From NCBI GenBank assembly GCA_963669295.1, contig OY769938.1, forward strand, positions 434,001 to 498,000: a DNA stretch of 64,000 bases. The letters are read 5' to 3'. The stretch comes from G963669295 sp963669295 (GTDB lineage Bacteria; Bacteroidota; Bacteroidia; Flavobacteriales_D; CALLUQ01). The notes beneath the pieces are model-generated. The model was given only the letters and a program-made list of their open reading frames with translations, was not told the origin of the DNA and made no database searches. Shown here piece after piece: positions 27,992 to 37,113 of the stretch. A program made the translations under genes and the position numbers. The stretch's first letter is position 1, and each line of letters opens with the position of its first letter.

Positions 27992-28654
27992 CTATTCGCA
28001 TTCGCCAATGTTATCAAGCACTTGTCGATAATCTTCAATTAATTGCTCGTCTAGTTGTTTTAGTGTATTTAAAATACTCATCAACTTTTTTAACTCCCGC
28101 TGTTGAAGTGCTTCAGCAGCTTTATCCAGTTCCTTATGCACCCGATGCTGCAGGTTATACATACTTTCGAGTGCAAATAAGCAATCGTAATTAAACTCGT
28201 GGGTGATGCTTATTGATTGGGTCGTTTCCCAGGCGATGTCGGTAATTTCTGCCAATTCAATCATGACATAAGTTGTACCATTGTATAGATACAATCCCGA
28301 ATCCAAAGCCAATGAGTCGCTGGCTTTAAAAAAATTGGGGTATTCTGAATTGAGGTGATGAAACTGAGAAGGAGTAGCGATTACTTGTGAAGAATTGTCG
28401 TGGTATACCTCTTGATATGCATCGAAGGCTTTCACAATGGTTTGATTAATACTATCGGTATATATCAACTCACCAAGGTTACTCTCTATTTCCTCTTTGA
28501 TTTTTGTGATGGCCAATTCTTTGTCGGCTGCTGACTTTAAAGAGGAATTCCAATTGTTGAACCAAATGGCCAGGTTAATGCCAATGAAAATGAGTAAGAT
28601 TTCACCAAGCACATATTTCCAATTGAACTTTCCTTTTGACTTTAATAACCGCAT
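27992..28654 (-). CDS. Single-pass membrane protein, DUF6090-like
   Basis: The 220-residue protein has a basic N-terminus, then one membrane segment (~15-35, GEILLIFIGINLAIWFNNWN), a signature common to a Bacteroidota family of unknown function. The remainder is helical and extracytoplasmic by the positive-inside rule. It is directly followed by the Crp/Fnr-like gene with a 4-base gap, so the two are probably co-transcribed and could act together. The function is unknown. Confidence 0.6.
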   Translation of the reverse strand: MRLLKSKGKFNWKYVLGEILLIFIGINLAIWFNNWNSSLKSAADKELAITKIKEEIESNLGELIYTDSINQTIVKAFDAYQEVYHDNSSQVIATPSQFHHLNSEYPNFFKASDSLALDSGLYLYNGTTYVMIELAEITDIAWETTQSISITHEFNYDCLFALESMYNLQHRVHKELDKAAEALQQRELKKLMSILNTLKQLDEQLIEDYRQVLDNIGECE

Positions 28655-28754
28655 TACTGATAGAATTTATTGCCTCTGAGTAACGAACTTAGTAAAATTC
28701 GAGTGATACCTGCAAAGATTAGTGATAAACGGCTATTAAAAAAGGCATGAAAAC

Positions 28755-28791
28755 AAAAAACCGCCTTGCCAAAAAGACAAGACGGTTTTTT
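28755..28791 (-). terminator. Bidirectional-looking intrinsic terminator
   Basis: AAAAAACCG (28755-28763) pairs with CGGTTTTTT (28783-28791) and CTTG with CAAG inside, with one mismatch and a 9-base loop. A/T tracts flank both sides, so it can work in either direction. It lies 21 bases past the stop of the small membrane protein gene at 28813 and separates it from the next minus-strand gene. Confidence 0.7.
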
Positions 28792-28812
28792 ATTTCTGTT
28801 AACTCTATTATG

Positions 28813-29148
28813 CTATACCAAAAGGTAGATAATCGTTACAATAATGCTGATGGCCGTACTTGCCGTTACAGCAGGAATTACTACACGCATAGGCGACACT
28901 GCCAACATAAGTGACAATGGAATTACAGTACATGCCGCTAACAATGCCAGGGTTGCTATATTAAAGTGCTCCCACATGGCCCAACAGGCCAACCCACCTA
29001 CACAACAAGTCACTAATATAAACATGGCCATCAAACCATAGCGGTTGAATTCGGCTTCTTCAATCATTTGTGCATACCATCCATTTACAGCCTGTGCTTT
29101 ATTGGTACTGGTAATACTAATGTTCTTTTCTACAGATGTGGTTCCCAT
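28813..29148 (-). CDS. Small membrane protein of unknown function
   Basis: The 111-residue protein starts at the ATG at 29148. The longer reading from a TTG at 29190 would run into the likely promoter. After a polar N-terminal ~35 residues there are three hydrophobic segments (MAMFILVTCCVGGLACWAMW, NIATLALLAACTVIPLSLML, and the C-terminal AISIIVTIIYLLV). It is isolated between two terminators, so it is its own transcription unit. No family was recognised. Confidence 0.55.
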   Translation of the reverse strand: MGTTSVEKNISITSTNKAQAVNGWYAQMIEEAEFNRYGLMAMFILVTCCVGGLACWAMWEHFNIATLALLAACTVIPLSLMLAVSPMRVVIPAVTASTAISIIVTIIYLLV

Positions 29149-29174
29149 AACTTCAAATTTTAAGGTTGTTAACA

Positions 29175-29182
29175 CAAAACTA
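29175..29182 (-). promoter_or_regulatory. -7 element for the small membrane protein gene
   Basis: The minus strand reads TAGTTTTG, an exact TAnnTTTG match, 27 bases before the ATG at 29148. No TTG is found at the right distance upstream. Its position argues against a start at 29190. Confidence 0.35.
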
Positions 29183-29247
29183 TGATGCAACAGTCAGTTG
29201 ATGAATGATGTTAATTAGTTTAAAAAATGATTTTCATCATTAAAAAG

Positions 29248-29282
29248 AAAAGGGCTGCCCACCTTTTGCGAACAGCCCTTTT
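29248..29282 (-). terminator. Intrinsic terminator of the LRR protein gene
   Basis: AAAAGGGCTG (29248-29257) and CAGCCCTTTT (29273-29282) form a perfect 10-bp stem with a 15-base loop, followed on the minus strand by a T-rich run. It lies 20 bases after the stop of the 750-residue gene. Confidence 0.75.
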
Positions 29283-29301
29283 AAACAAACCTAATTTTAT
29301 G

Positions 29302-31554
29302 TTATAGTTCCGTAATTCTTGCTCCCGGAAGTATCTGTCGTACTTTTTGAATTTCAGCTGTGCTAAACTGCCCTTCACGAATGATAATGGAACGTAACTT
29401 TTTTAAGTTCCCAATTTCGTTGGGGATGTTTGGGATTTTAGAAGACGAGATATCTAATACTTCTAAGTTGGTAAGGTACCCTATTTCTTTTGGCACACTG
29501 TATATATTACCTGCAAGTGCCACTTTACCCAAGTGCGTGCAATTGCGAATTTCTGTTGGAATAATAGAGAAACGCTCCGTGTTAATGATCAACCGTCGAA
29601 GGTTCAGCAATTTACCCAGGTCTTTGGTAAGGTTTGTTTCGTCGGCTTTCATTAAAGCTAAAAACTGCACTTGCGCTGGGTGCTTTAATGCTTCACTCAA
29701 TGAAGTGTATCGTTTGTACTCCATTTTAATATTGCTGTTCCACTTGTTTACCCGCATGATCCAGTCGTTATTAAAACGATGCACATCGCAACCAAATTCA
29801 CGAATACGCTTTAAGTTTTTTACAGATTCAGGGATGGCGTAAATTTCGTTGTTGCCAAAATGCAGCGACAATAAATTCACCAAACGTCCTACCTGTACAG
29901 GAAGTTCTTTCTTCAATTGGTTGTTATCCAAATCGAGGTATTGTAAGTATACCAACCCAAACAATTCGTTTGGCAAGGTGGTTAATCGGTTGTTCGATAA
30001 GTTCAACTCTTGCAAATTCACCAACCGACTTATTTGTGGGGTAAGTGAACTCATGTTCTTTCCTGACAGGTCGAGGCGATACACTTTTTCTGGCTCACGT
30101 AGGGCCTGGGTAAGGTTGGTATAAATAATTTTCTTATCAAGGTCGAAACGATCCATTAGTTTCGCCTGGTCGAACTTTGCTGGAGCACTTGACACCGATG
30201 AGTTGGTAGTATTATTCCCCCCATTGTTAGTGCCACTCCCACTGGTTCCATTACTGTTATTGGTAGTGGTGGTAGTATTGACTGGATCTACTTGCGTTAC
30301 GGTAGTGGTGTCGGGTTCTACATAATTGATTTCCTTCATCTCCACCTTCGTTTCATAAAACTTATTGATTGCCACAGCACTCAATATACCTTTACCCGCA
30401 ACACTTCGCTGTGCGCTTATTATCCGCTCTTCATCTACTGGAATATCCTTGTTAACATCTTCCAAATTTCTGCGGTATTTGATGCGATTCAAAGTGGCTG
30501 TAAACTCCGATTCTTTATTGAGTTCCAATGCTTTGTATACGTAATCGCTGGCCTTGTCGAACTGATTGAGGTAAAGGTAAGCCAGGGCAATGTTATTGGT
30601 AATATGCCCTAAAATGCGATCGTTTTTAAACCTGCGGTTCTTCTTCTTTTCTCCAGAGGTGGCACGCGCTTTAAACAAGATGGTTTCCCATTCCTGAACG
30701 GCAGCGTACAACTTATCTTGTACTTCATTTTCATCGGCCAAATCTTCATTTGCCTTAATGGCATCAATGGCTTTTTGGTTGGCTTTGTTCAAATCATCGT
30801 AGTTGTGTTTGTTGTGTTTTGCACTGATGAAGTTAAATGTTTTTGGAAGCTCTACATATTGTAAGTTACTCTCCAATATTTGGTGTGCACGCATCATGCA
30901 ATTCAATACGCTTGCGCCTTCCAGTTTTGCTGTAAAATGATCCTCTGCTGCTTCCCACCAAGCTTCCAAATAACCTACGGTTCCTTCCTGTGAGGTTTTA
31001 CCTGCCTCAATTTTTTGGCTAATGCTAAGGTTTTTTTGAACTATTACGCTACCTCCAGAAGTTACCTTCATGGTACATGGCATCTTGTACGATACTTCAT
31101 AGTAATAGCTACGGCAAGTGGTTGACTCCCCATTTTTCTTGCACTTAAACTCGTTTACTTTTTGTTCTTTCTTGGTAACTTTCAACCCATCGAAAGTAAG
31201 CTCTATCGACATGTCGGGCGACGACATATAATCATAGCCTTTCAAGGCTAAAAAACCTTCTTCGAGGTTCGACATGCCCGATGTTCCAAGGTCGTCATTC
31301 AACAATCCATGGGCCATCAACTTATTCAACGACGATTGCGGTGCTTCTTCTAAATATTGATTGACTGCCTCCACATCAACAGTACCTGGATGAATAATAA
31401 TTTCATAGGAAGAAACATCTTCCCCTTGTGGTGCAGAAGGTTTTTGCAAGTAGGTAGTACCCACACGCATGTCAACTTCTTTCTGCGCAAAAGCAGGAGT
31501 TAAAAATGTTATTGCAAGTACAAGTGTTGTAGTAAAGCGTATACAGTTTTTCAT
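29302..31554 (-). CDS. Secreted protein with TPR-like and leucine-rich repeats
   Basis: The 750-residue protein has a signal peptide (cleavage near AFA, residue 23). Residues ~25-330 are an unassigned domain with a small cysteine pair (FKCKKNGESTTCRSYYYE). A TPR-like stretch near 335-365 (NNIALAYLYLNQFDKASDYV) is followed by an Asn/Thr/Gly-rich low-complexity linker (~425-455). From ~475 to 745 there are leucine-rich repeats of the Bacteroidota type (LDLSGKNMSSL, LQELNLSNNRLTTLP, LEVLDISSSKIPNIP). LRR surface proteins bind other proteins, so an envelope or extracellular binding role is likely. It is a single-gene unit with a strong terminator. Confidence 0.75.
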   Translation of the reverse strand: MKNCIRFTTTLVLAITFLTPAFAQKEVDMRVGTTYLQKPSAPQGEDVSSYEIIIHPGTVDVEAVNQYLEEAPQSSLNKLMAHGLLNDDLGTSGMSNLEEGFLALKGYDYMSSPDMSIELTFDGLKVTKKEQKVNEFKCKKNGESTTCRSYYYEVSYKMPCTMKVTSGGSVIVQKNLSISQKIEAGKTSQEGTVGYLEAWWEAAEDHFTAKLEGASVLNCMMRAHQILESNLQYVELPKTFNFISAKHNKHNYDDLNKANQKAIDAIKANEDLADENEVQDKLYAAVQEWETILFKARATSGEKKKNRRFKNDRILGHITNNIALAYLYLNQFDKASDYVYKALELNKESEFTATLNRIKYRRNLEDVNKDIPVDEERIISAQRSVAGKGILSAVAINKFYETKVEMKEINYVEPDTTTVTQVDPVNTTTTTNNSNGTSGSGTNNGGNNTTNSSVSSAPAKFDQAKLMDRFDLDKKIIYTNLTQALREPEKVYRLDLSGKNMSSLTPQISRLVNLQELNLSNNRLTTLPNELFGLVYLQYLDLDNNQLKKELPVQVGRLVNLLSLHFGNNEIYAIPESVKNLKRIREFGCDVHRFNNDWIMRVNKWNSNIKMEYKRYTSLSEALKHPAQVQFLALMKADETNLTKDLGKLLNLRRLIINTERFSIIPTEIRNCTHLGKVALAGNIYSVPKEIGYLTNLEVLDISSSKIPNIPNEIGNLKKLRSIIIREGQFSTAEIQKVRQILPGARITEL

Positions 31555-31629
31555 ATCGTAGCGTTTTGGCGAGTAAAAACGATTATTGTGCCAAATGACC
31601 TTAATTAGAGCAATTTAACAAGTATTTAA

Positions 31630-31637
31630 CAAATGTA
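31630..31637 (-). promoter_or_regulatory. -7 element for the LRR protein gene
   Basis: The minus strand reads TACATTTG, an exact TAnnTTTG match, 76 bases before the ATG at 31554. No clear -33 TTG is present, so it is only a candidate. Confidence 0.3.
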
Positions 31638-31701
31638 CTAAACCATTCGGGAAACCCTTTAACAAAGGAGGTTAAGGGTATGATTTTTTGATTGGTTTAA
31701 G

Positions 31702-33834
31702 TTATGATGGTGCAAGAGTAATGCGTGTACCTTCTCTAATCGACTCCATTACTTTAAAAGTAACCAATGTACTATGGTGCGATTGCTCAAATGGTATGGG
31801 AAGGGGTTGGCCTTTTCGTATAGCATCTAAATAGGCCGTTACTTCATGCGCATGCCCTTTATCCTGGGCAGATAGTTTTGATTTTTGCACCCCATTGTTG
31901 TAGATCGTCATGGTTTTAAAATCATCGATCACCACCGACTGGTTGCCACAAAATACTTCGAGGTATTCTTTACCCAGCTGCTTGCTACCATTAGAAAAGT
32001 AACTGATGGATGCCACGCTTCCATTTTGCATGCTGAGGTTGATACAAAGGGTGTCCCAGGTGTCGTTCATACTTTTCATTACTGTTGCCGAAACTGCTGA
32101 AACAGGGGCATCAGCAATGTAGGTACACAAGTCGATGAAATGACATACTTCTCCAATAATACGTCCTCCTCCCACTTCCGGGTCGTGAATCCAGTGGTCG
32201 GGTGGCATGTTGCCTGCATTGATGCGATAATTAATGGCCTTAGGCAATTGATTGGCAAATAACGCAGAAAGCTGCTGCACTTGTGGGGCAAAGCGTCGGT
32301 TAAAACCCACCATTACGCTGCCCTCACTTTGTTCATGCACAACCTTGATCTGCTCCAATTCCTCTTCCGTCATGCACAGTGGCTTTTCTACAAATACTTG
32401 CTTGTGCTGCTCGAGTGCTTCCAACACGTATTTGGTATGCAAATTATGCCGAGTGGTAATGAATACTGTATTCACCTGTTGGTTGGCCAATAACTCCGAA
32501 GCATCGCCCGTACATCGGTCAAACCCATATTTATCAGCAATGTTGCGAGCATTGTTGGCGCGAGCTGTGGCTACATGTACCAGGTTGGCTTTGTCTTTAA
32601 CAGCAGGCAATAAGAAGTTTTGTGCAAACGACCCTGCGCCAATAAACCCTACATTAGGTTCTGCTGGGTCGAGCACTTTAGGAGTATATGCTACCCCAGG
32701 TTTCAATTTCTTTTCAATGTTGTATTTCAGCAATACCCCTGTAAAAGACTGGCTCTTGTCTAAAATCATTTGATAGGCCTCCCTTGCATCATCAAAAGCA
32801 AATTCATGGGTAAGCAATGGTGCCACGTTAAGTTTATTGGCCTTCAACAAATCGAGGTAAGCTTGCATGTTGCGGTTTTCGGTCCACCGCACATATCCAA
32901 TGGGATAGTCTATGCCCTTTTCTTCGTAGGTAGCATCATGGCGACCCGGCCCGTAAGAGCTCGACATTTTTAGTTCCAACTCTTTCTTGTAGTAATTCTT
33001 TCTGCTAAAGCCCGTGGGCACTGCTCCTACAATAACTACTTTGCCTTTTTTACGACTTAAAGCACCTGCCAACTCTACCGGATCGAGCGAAGAAGTGCCT
33101 GCAGTAATGATGACCGCATCGGTACCATAACCATTGGTATGTTCCATCACTATTTCCTCCAGCCCTTCTGTATCGCGTACCAAGGCTACATCAGCCCCCG
33201 CTTTTGCTGCTAACTCTACCGATTTTGGTGCTATGTCAATGCCAATGGTTTTTACGCCTGCAGCATTTAGCATTTGAATGGTTAGTTGCCCTACCAACCC
33301 TAAGCCTATGATTACACAATTTTCGCCCAAACGAAGATCGGCCTGCCGAATGCCTTGCAATGCAATGGCAGCAATGGTAGCAAAAGTAGCATGGTTGAGC
33401 GCAATAGAAGGGTCTACTTTTGCGCACAGATTTTTAGGTACTACCACTACCTCAGCATGATTGGCAGTACCACCGGCACATGCTACACGATCTCCTACCT
33501 TAAATTCCTTCACATCAGGGGCTACAGCAATCACTTCACCGGCACAACTATACCCTAATGGCGATGGCTTTTCCAGCTTATTCATCACCATCTTATAGGT
33601 TTTCATTACCCCATGTGTTTTGGCAGCTTGCACTACTTTTTTCACCTCTTCCTTACGCGCTTTAGCCTTCCCTATATATCCCAACCGGGCATCTTTCACT
33701 GTTTTACCCTCAGTGCCTGTACTGATAACACTATAGTGATTGCGCACCATAATGGTGCCATTGGTTAATGCAGGGAAGGGCACCTCCAACAGTTGCATGT
33801 GCCCATCTTTTAAGTTTTGTGTGAGTTGTTCCAC
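31702..33834 (-). CDS. Two-domain oxidoreductase: zinc-type alcohol dehydrogenase fused to Gfo/Idh/MocA dehydrogenase
   Basis: The 710-residue protein starts at a GTG; no ATG precedes the conserved N-terminus. Residues ~1-350 are a medium-chain dehydrogenase with GYSCAGEV, a nucleotide-binding GLGLVGQL and zinc-type cysteine positions. From ~390 a second Rossmann domain (NVGFIGAGSFAQNFLLPAV) and an EKPLCMTEEEL motif mark the Gfo/Idh/MocA family, which oxidises or reduces sugar nucleotides. This fusion is a known architecture of polysaccharide loci, often encoded beside AsnB and heparinase-like proteins. Here it follows an AsnB-type gene and probably modifies a sugar precursor. Both domains look complete. 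Confidence 0.85.
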   Translation of the reverse strand: MEQLTQNLKDGHMQLLEVPFPALTNGTIMVRNHYSVISTGTEGKTVKDARLGYIGKAKARKEEVKKVVQAAKTHGVMKTYKMVMNKLEKPSPLGYSCAGEVIAVAPDVKEFKVGDRVACAGGTANHAEVVVVPKNLCAKVDPSIALNHATFATIAAIALQGIRQADLRLGENCVIIGLGLVGQLTIQMLNAAGVKTIGIDIAPKSVELAAKAGADVALVRDTEGLEEIVMEHTNGYGTDAVIITAGTSSLDPVELAGALSRKKGKVVIVGAVPTGFSRKNYYKKELELKMSSSYGPGRHDATYEEKGIDYPIGYVRWTENRNMQAYLDLLKANKLNVAPLLTHEFAFDDAREAYQMILDKSQSFTGVLLKYNIEKKLKPGVAYTPKVLDPAEPNVGFIGAGSFAQNFLLPAVKDKANLVHVATARANNARNIADKYGFDRCTGDASELLANQQVNTVFITTRHNLHTKYVLEALEQHKQVFVEKPLCMTEEELEQIKVVHEQSEGSVMVGFNRRFAPQVQQLSALFANQLPKAINYRINAGNMPPDHWIHDPEVGGGRIIGEVCHFIDLCTYIADAPVSAVSATVMKSMNDTWDTLCINLSMQNGSVASISYFSNGSKQLGKEYLEVFCGNQSVVIDDFKTMTIYNNGVQKSKLSAQDKGHAHEVTAYLDAIRKGQPLPIPFEQSHHSTLVTFKVMESIREGTRITLAPS

Positions 33835-33960
33835 TTCCTTCGTTTGCGTACTAAATTAGTCTTTCTTACGAAATAATAAGGATTTGGTTGTGCTATTCCA
33901 TCAGCTTTTAAATGCACTGTTTCCTTCCCCTTTTCAAATCATTACGAGCAAACACGGTAA

Positions 33961-34134
33961 GTATTAAACAGCAACTTCTGGCACCAGGTACCATATCTAC
34001 AACCAACGGAGGTATGCATTGCCTTTATTGCCGACGATTGGATTTGCTTTACCCGATTTGCCGAAGGGCATGCTGATATTTTCACTATTCCCACCAACAA
34101 GCTCAAAGCATTTGATCAACTGAAAGATTTGTAA
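33961..34134 (+). pseudogene. Possible decayed gene fragment (58 codons, no start)
   Basis: In the ~300-base gap between two minus-strand genes, one + strand frame is open for 57 codons after an in-frame TAA (33958-33960) and ends in TAA at 34132-34134. It has protein-like composition (VCIAFIADDWICFTRFAEGH ... KLKAFDQLKDL) but no ATG or GTG, and its only TTG is the last codon before the stop. It therefore cannot be an intact gene. It reads like the C-terminus of a lost protein. No family was recognised. The rest of the gap (33835-33960) shows nothing recognisable. Confidence 0.35.
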
Positions 34135-36006
34135 TTAGGATTGAATGTACATTTTGTACCATTCCTGGTAAGAAAGCAAAGCATATATGATGGAAGAATT
34201 GTCTTCCCTGCCGTTGATATGGTGATCAATAATTTGGTCGATGGCCTCAAAAGAAAAGTAGTTGAAATCGCCAAAAAATTCTCGATCCAGCAATTGATTG
34301 ATCTTCTCCTTTTGACTAAAGATGCTTCGCAAAGGCATCCCAAAACCTGCTTTACGACGATTAAAAATGTACTCGGGCACATGCGCTTCGAACGTATCGG
34401 CAATAATTTTCTTCGATACACCTCCTTTCCCCAATTTGTATTTGGTGTCGAGGTTAAAGGCAAAGTTAATGATGGTATGGTCGAGGAAAGGCACACGACT
34501 TTCCAATGAATTGGCCATGGAAGTACGGTCAACATAGTGTAGGTTTTTCACCATGAAGTTTTCGTACTCAAATTCGTTCAAAGCTTTAAATGGATGCGTT
34601 CCTGCGCTGAAATAATGCTCCAGGAAAGGGGTTACATCACTAGGGCTACCTCCGCATATTGCCAATGAGTTTTCGAAATCGCCTACAATGCTGTAGATGC
34701 CATATTTATACCCGGGGTATTGGTAGTATTTCCCCAGTTTTTGAAGGTATCTTTTGTAGGCTTTGAACTTCCCTTTCCCAGCCTCAGCTTTCCCAAACTT
34801 TTTCGCTATTGGTTTGGAAAACACCTTGGGCAGCCGATCCAAAAACAACGATACCGAAGTGATGAGGTGGCCAGCATATCCCATAAACAACTCGTCGGCT
34901 CCCATGCCTGTAAGCACTACCCTACTTTGCTGGCTTGCTGCTTTGGTAATAAGATAGGATGGTATTTGCGAACCATCTGCAATTAAATCGTCGGAATAAT
35001 GCAAGGTGGTTCGTAGCTGTTCGAGGGTTAACTCATCGCTACCAATGGGTATTTCAGTAAGGTTCAGGTGCCATTGTCGAGCCAGCTTACTCGCATAATG
35101 AAAATCGGAGGTGGTACCTTCTTTCTTAATATCGGCTTCATCTTTACCGGCACAATAGTGTTGTATATTGGTGTTGTTGCGCAAGAAATGAGCAATGACT
35201 GAAGAGTCCATTCCACCCGACAGGAATGTACTTACCGGCACATCTGCCACAAGTCTTTTGTTCACTGCATCGCGCAACAATTCGTAAAACATGGCCCGCA
35301 AGTCTTTGTATTTCATGTTACGCACCACAGTATCTTCGGTGGGCTGCCAATACTTTTCTATGTGGTGATCGCCAGTCGCTAAATCATACGTGAGACAGCC
35401 GGCTTGTGGCACCCGGTAAATGCCTTTGAACAGGGTGTCATCGCCAGGAGTGTATTTGAACACAAAAAACCGACTGATCCTGGATTCGGCCACTTGTGCT
35501 TCTATCCCCGCGGCTAAAATGCTTTTGATTTCAGAACCAAATACCAGCGTACCATTGCTGTAGTGGTAATACAACGGTTTGATGCCCGCTCTGTCGCGAA
35601 TCAGGTGCAATTGTGCTTTATTCTTGTCGTAAATGGCCATGGCGAATGCCCCATTAAGCTCGTTCACGAAGTCGATGCCCAGTTGCTGATACAGGTGCAA
35701 TACTACTTCTGTATCGGTGGTTGATTTGAATTGGTGATGTGGCAAAAATTTAGCTTTCAGCTCTTGAAAGTTATATACCTCACCATTGTATATAAGTTGA
35801 ATGTTTCCATCGGCAGTGGCCATGGGTTGATCGCCTTCAGCCGACAGGTCGATGATGCGCAAACGGGTATGGCCCAGAAATACTTTTTTATCGTATGCTA
35901 TATCGCTGTATGTTCCTTTTGCGTCAGGGCCACGATGCTGTAGCGCAGTAACCATTGACTCACGATTAAAATCGGAATTACTGATATATCCGGTAATGCC
36001 ACACAT
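34135..36006 (-). CDS. asnB: Asparagine synthase (glutamine-hydrolysing) type amidotransferase
   Basis: The 623-residue protein begins MCGITGYI, with the catalytic Cys2 of class II glutamine amidotransferases, followed by LQHRGPDA and the YNGEVYNF motif. The synthetase domain carries the ATP-binding SGGMDSS motif near residue 260. In polysaccharide loci such proteins (WbpS/AsnB-like) usually amidate a uronic acid or another carboxyl sugar rather than make free asparagine. It lies between a GT4 and the two-domain oxidoreductase, 9 bases after the GT4 gene. All key residues are present. Confidence 0.88.
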   Translation of the reverse strand: MCGITGYISNSDFNRESMVTALQHRGPDAKGTYSDIAYDKKVFLGHTRLRIIDLSAEGDQPMATADGNIQLIYNGEVYNFQELKAKFLPHHQFKSTTDTEVVLHLYQQLGIDFVNELNGAFAMAIYDKNKAQLHLIRDRAGIKPLYYHYSNGTLVFGSEIKSILAAGIEAQVAESRISRFFVFKYTPGDDTLFKGIYRVPQAGCLTYDLATGDHHIEKYWQPTEDTVVRNMKYKDLRAMFYELLRDAVNKRLVADVPVSTFLSGGMDSSVIAHFLRNNTNIQHYCAGKDEADIKKEGTTSDFHYASKLARQWHLNLTEIPIGSDELTLEQLRTTLHYSDDLIADGSQIPSYLITKAASQQSRVVLTGMGADELFMGYAGHLITSVSLFLDRLPKVFSKPIAKKFGKAEAGKGKFKAYKRYLQKLGKYYQYPGYKYGIYSIVGDFENSLAICGGSPSDVTPFLEHYFSAGTHPFKALNEFEYENFMVKNLHYVDRTSMANSLESRVPFLDHTIINFAFNLDTKYKLGKGGVSKKIIADTFEAHVPEYIFNRRKAGFGMPLRSIFSQKEKINQLLDREFFGDFNYFSFEAIDQIIDHHINGREDNSSIIYALLSYQEWYKMYIQS

Positions 36007-36015
36007 GCGATTAAA

Positions 36016-37113
36016 TTAAGATTTATTGATGAATTGTTGCCATACCCCTGCCATATTGGCCACCATTTTTGCTTCTGTGAAATGAGCATGGTGTTGCTGT
36101 TTACTGGCTGTTCCCATTTGTTGCCGCAATGCATTGTTGTGAAGCAGTTGCTCCAGCTTTTCCGCTATCTGCTCTGGAGCTTGTGTGGGTACAATGTATC
36201 CATTTTCACCATCTATTACCGATTCTACTATGGCCCCCTGGTCGGTAGCAATGATGGGCAAGCCTGCCGCCATGGCTTCTACCACTACCCAGGGATGCCC
36301 CTCAGGTGCTCGTGGTGTAAAAACAAATATGTCGGCATCAGCAAATTGCTGAAACTTTTCTTCACCCGACATTGGGGCATGGAAGTTCACCGATAGTTGA
36401 TGTTCTTTAACAAACGCTTTCGACTGTTCTTCAAAAGCATTGTTATCCCAGGCACCAACTGCGTGAAACTCAAAATTGGTTATTCCTTTTTCTTTCAGCA
36501 AACGCATGGCTCCAAGCACATCTTCAAATCCTTTTGACGGTAAAAAGTTGGCAAAATAAAGTACACGAAGGCTGCTCGATTTTCGGGCAGGAAAGGTATA
36601 ATCGGCACCATTGGGCACTACAAAAATCTGATGGGGTTTAAAGTGCTGTTCAAACAAGTGTTTTAGGTTGTTGCCCAACACAATCACTCCTGCTGTTCCG
36701 CTCAGTACTACTTTTACATAAAGGCGGGTAATGCCCGATGCTTTATTGAGCCAGTTTTTGAAATTGCTCCCCCGCAACTGTACTACAATTTTGCGAAAGC
36801 ACAGTATTGCTATAAGAATAAAGATAGCGTCTTTCAAGAACCCCATAGTGGTTTGACTAATGGGGATAAGCACCACTTTGGGGCGATGGCGCAACAACAT
36901 GCCCCATAGCTTAAAGTAAATGCCTACATTTTTAAATGCCTTGCCCAGGCTCCACCGCCCCATAGAAGCTATGTTTTTATTTACCCTTGTGTCGAGGTGG
37001 AGCAATTGAAACTGTTCGTTTAAAGAAGAGTTTAAAAGGATGCGGGTAGCAATGGCCGGCCCCATGTAGGGTGGAGGCAGTTTTCCCAATATGAGCACTT
37101 TTGGTAATTCCAT
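36016..37113 (-). CDS. Glycosyltransferase family 4
   Basis: The 365-residue GT-B protein has the N-terminal glycine/proline loop LGKLPPPYMGPAIATRI. Its C-terminal donor-binding domain contains LRVLYFANFLPSKGFEDV, and the E-x7-E motif lies in EGHPWVVVEAMAAGLPI. A hydrophobic patch near residue 90-115 (FILIAILCF) may tether it to the inner membrane. It overlaps the upstream polymerase/ligase-like gene by one base. Retaining transfer of a sugar to the lipid-linked repeat unit is expected; the sugar is unknown. Confidence 0.85.
   Translation of the reverse strand: MELPKVLILGKLPPPYMGPAIATRILLNSSLNEQFQLLHLDTRVNKNIASMGRWSLGKAFKNVGIYFKLWGMLLRHRPKVVLIPISQTTMGFLKDAIFILIAILCFRKIVVQLRGSNFKNWLNKASGITRLYVKVVLSGTAGVIVLGNNLKHLFEQHFKPHQIFVVPNGADYTFPARKSSSLRVLYFANFLPSKGFEDVLGAMRLLKEKGITNFEFHAVGAWDNNAFEEQSKAFVKEHQLSVNFHAPMSGEEKFQQFADADIFVFTPRAPEGHPWVVVEAMAAGLPIIATDQGAIVESVIDGENGYIVPTQAPEQIAEKLEQLLHNNALRQQMGTASKQQHHAHFTEAKMVANMAGVWQQFINKS

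Noticed and set aside
34116..34535. 139-codon minus-strand frame near the AsnB C-terminus
   Set aside because: It overlaps the AsnB reading in another frame and shows no family signal.
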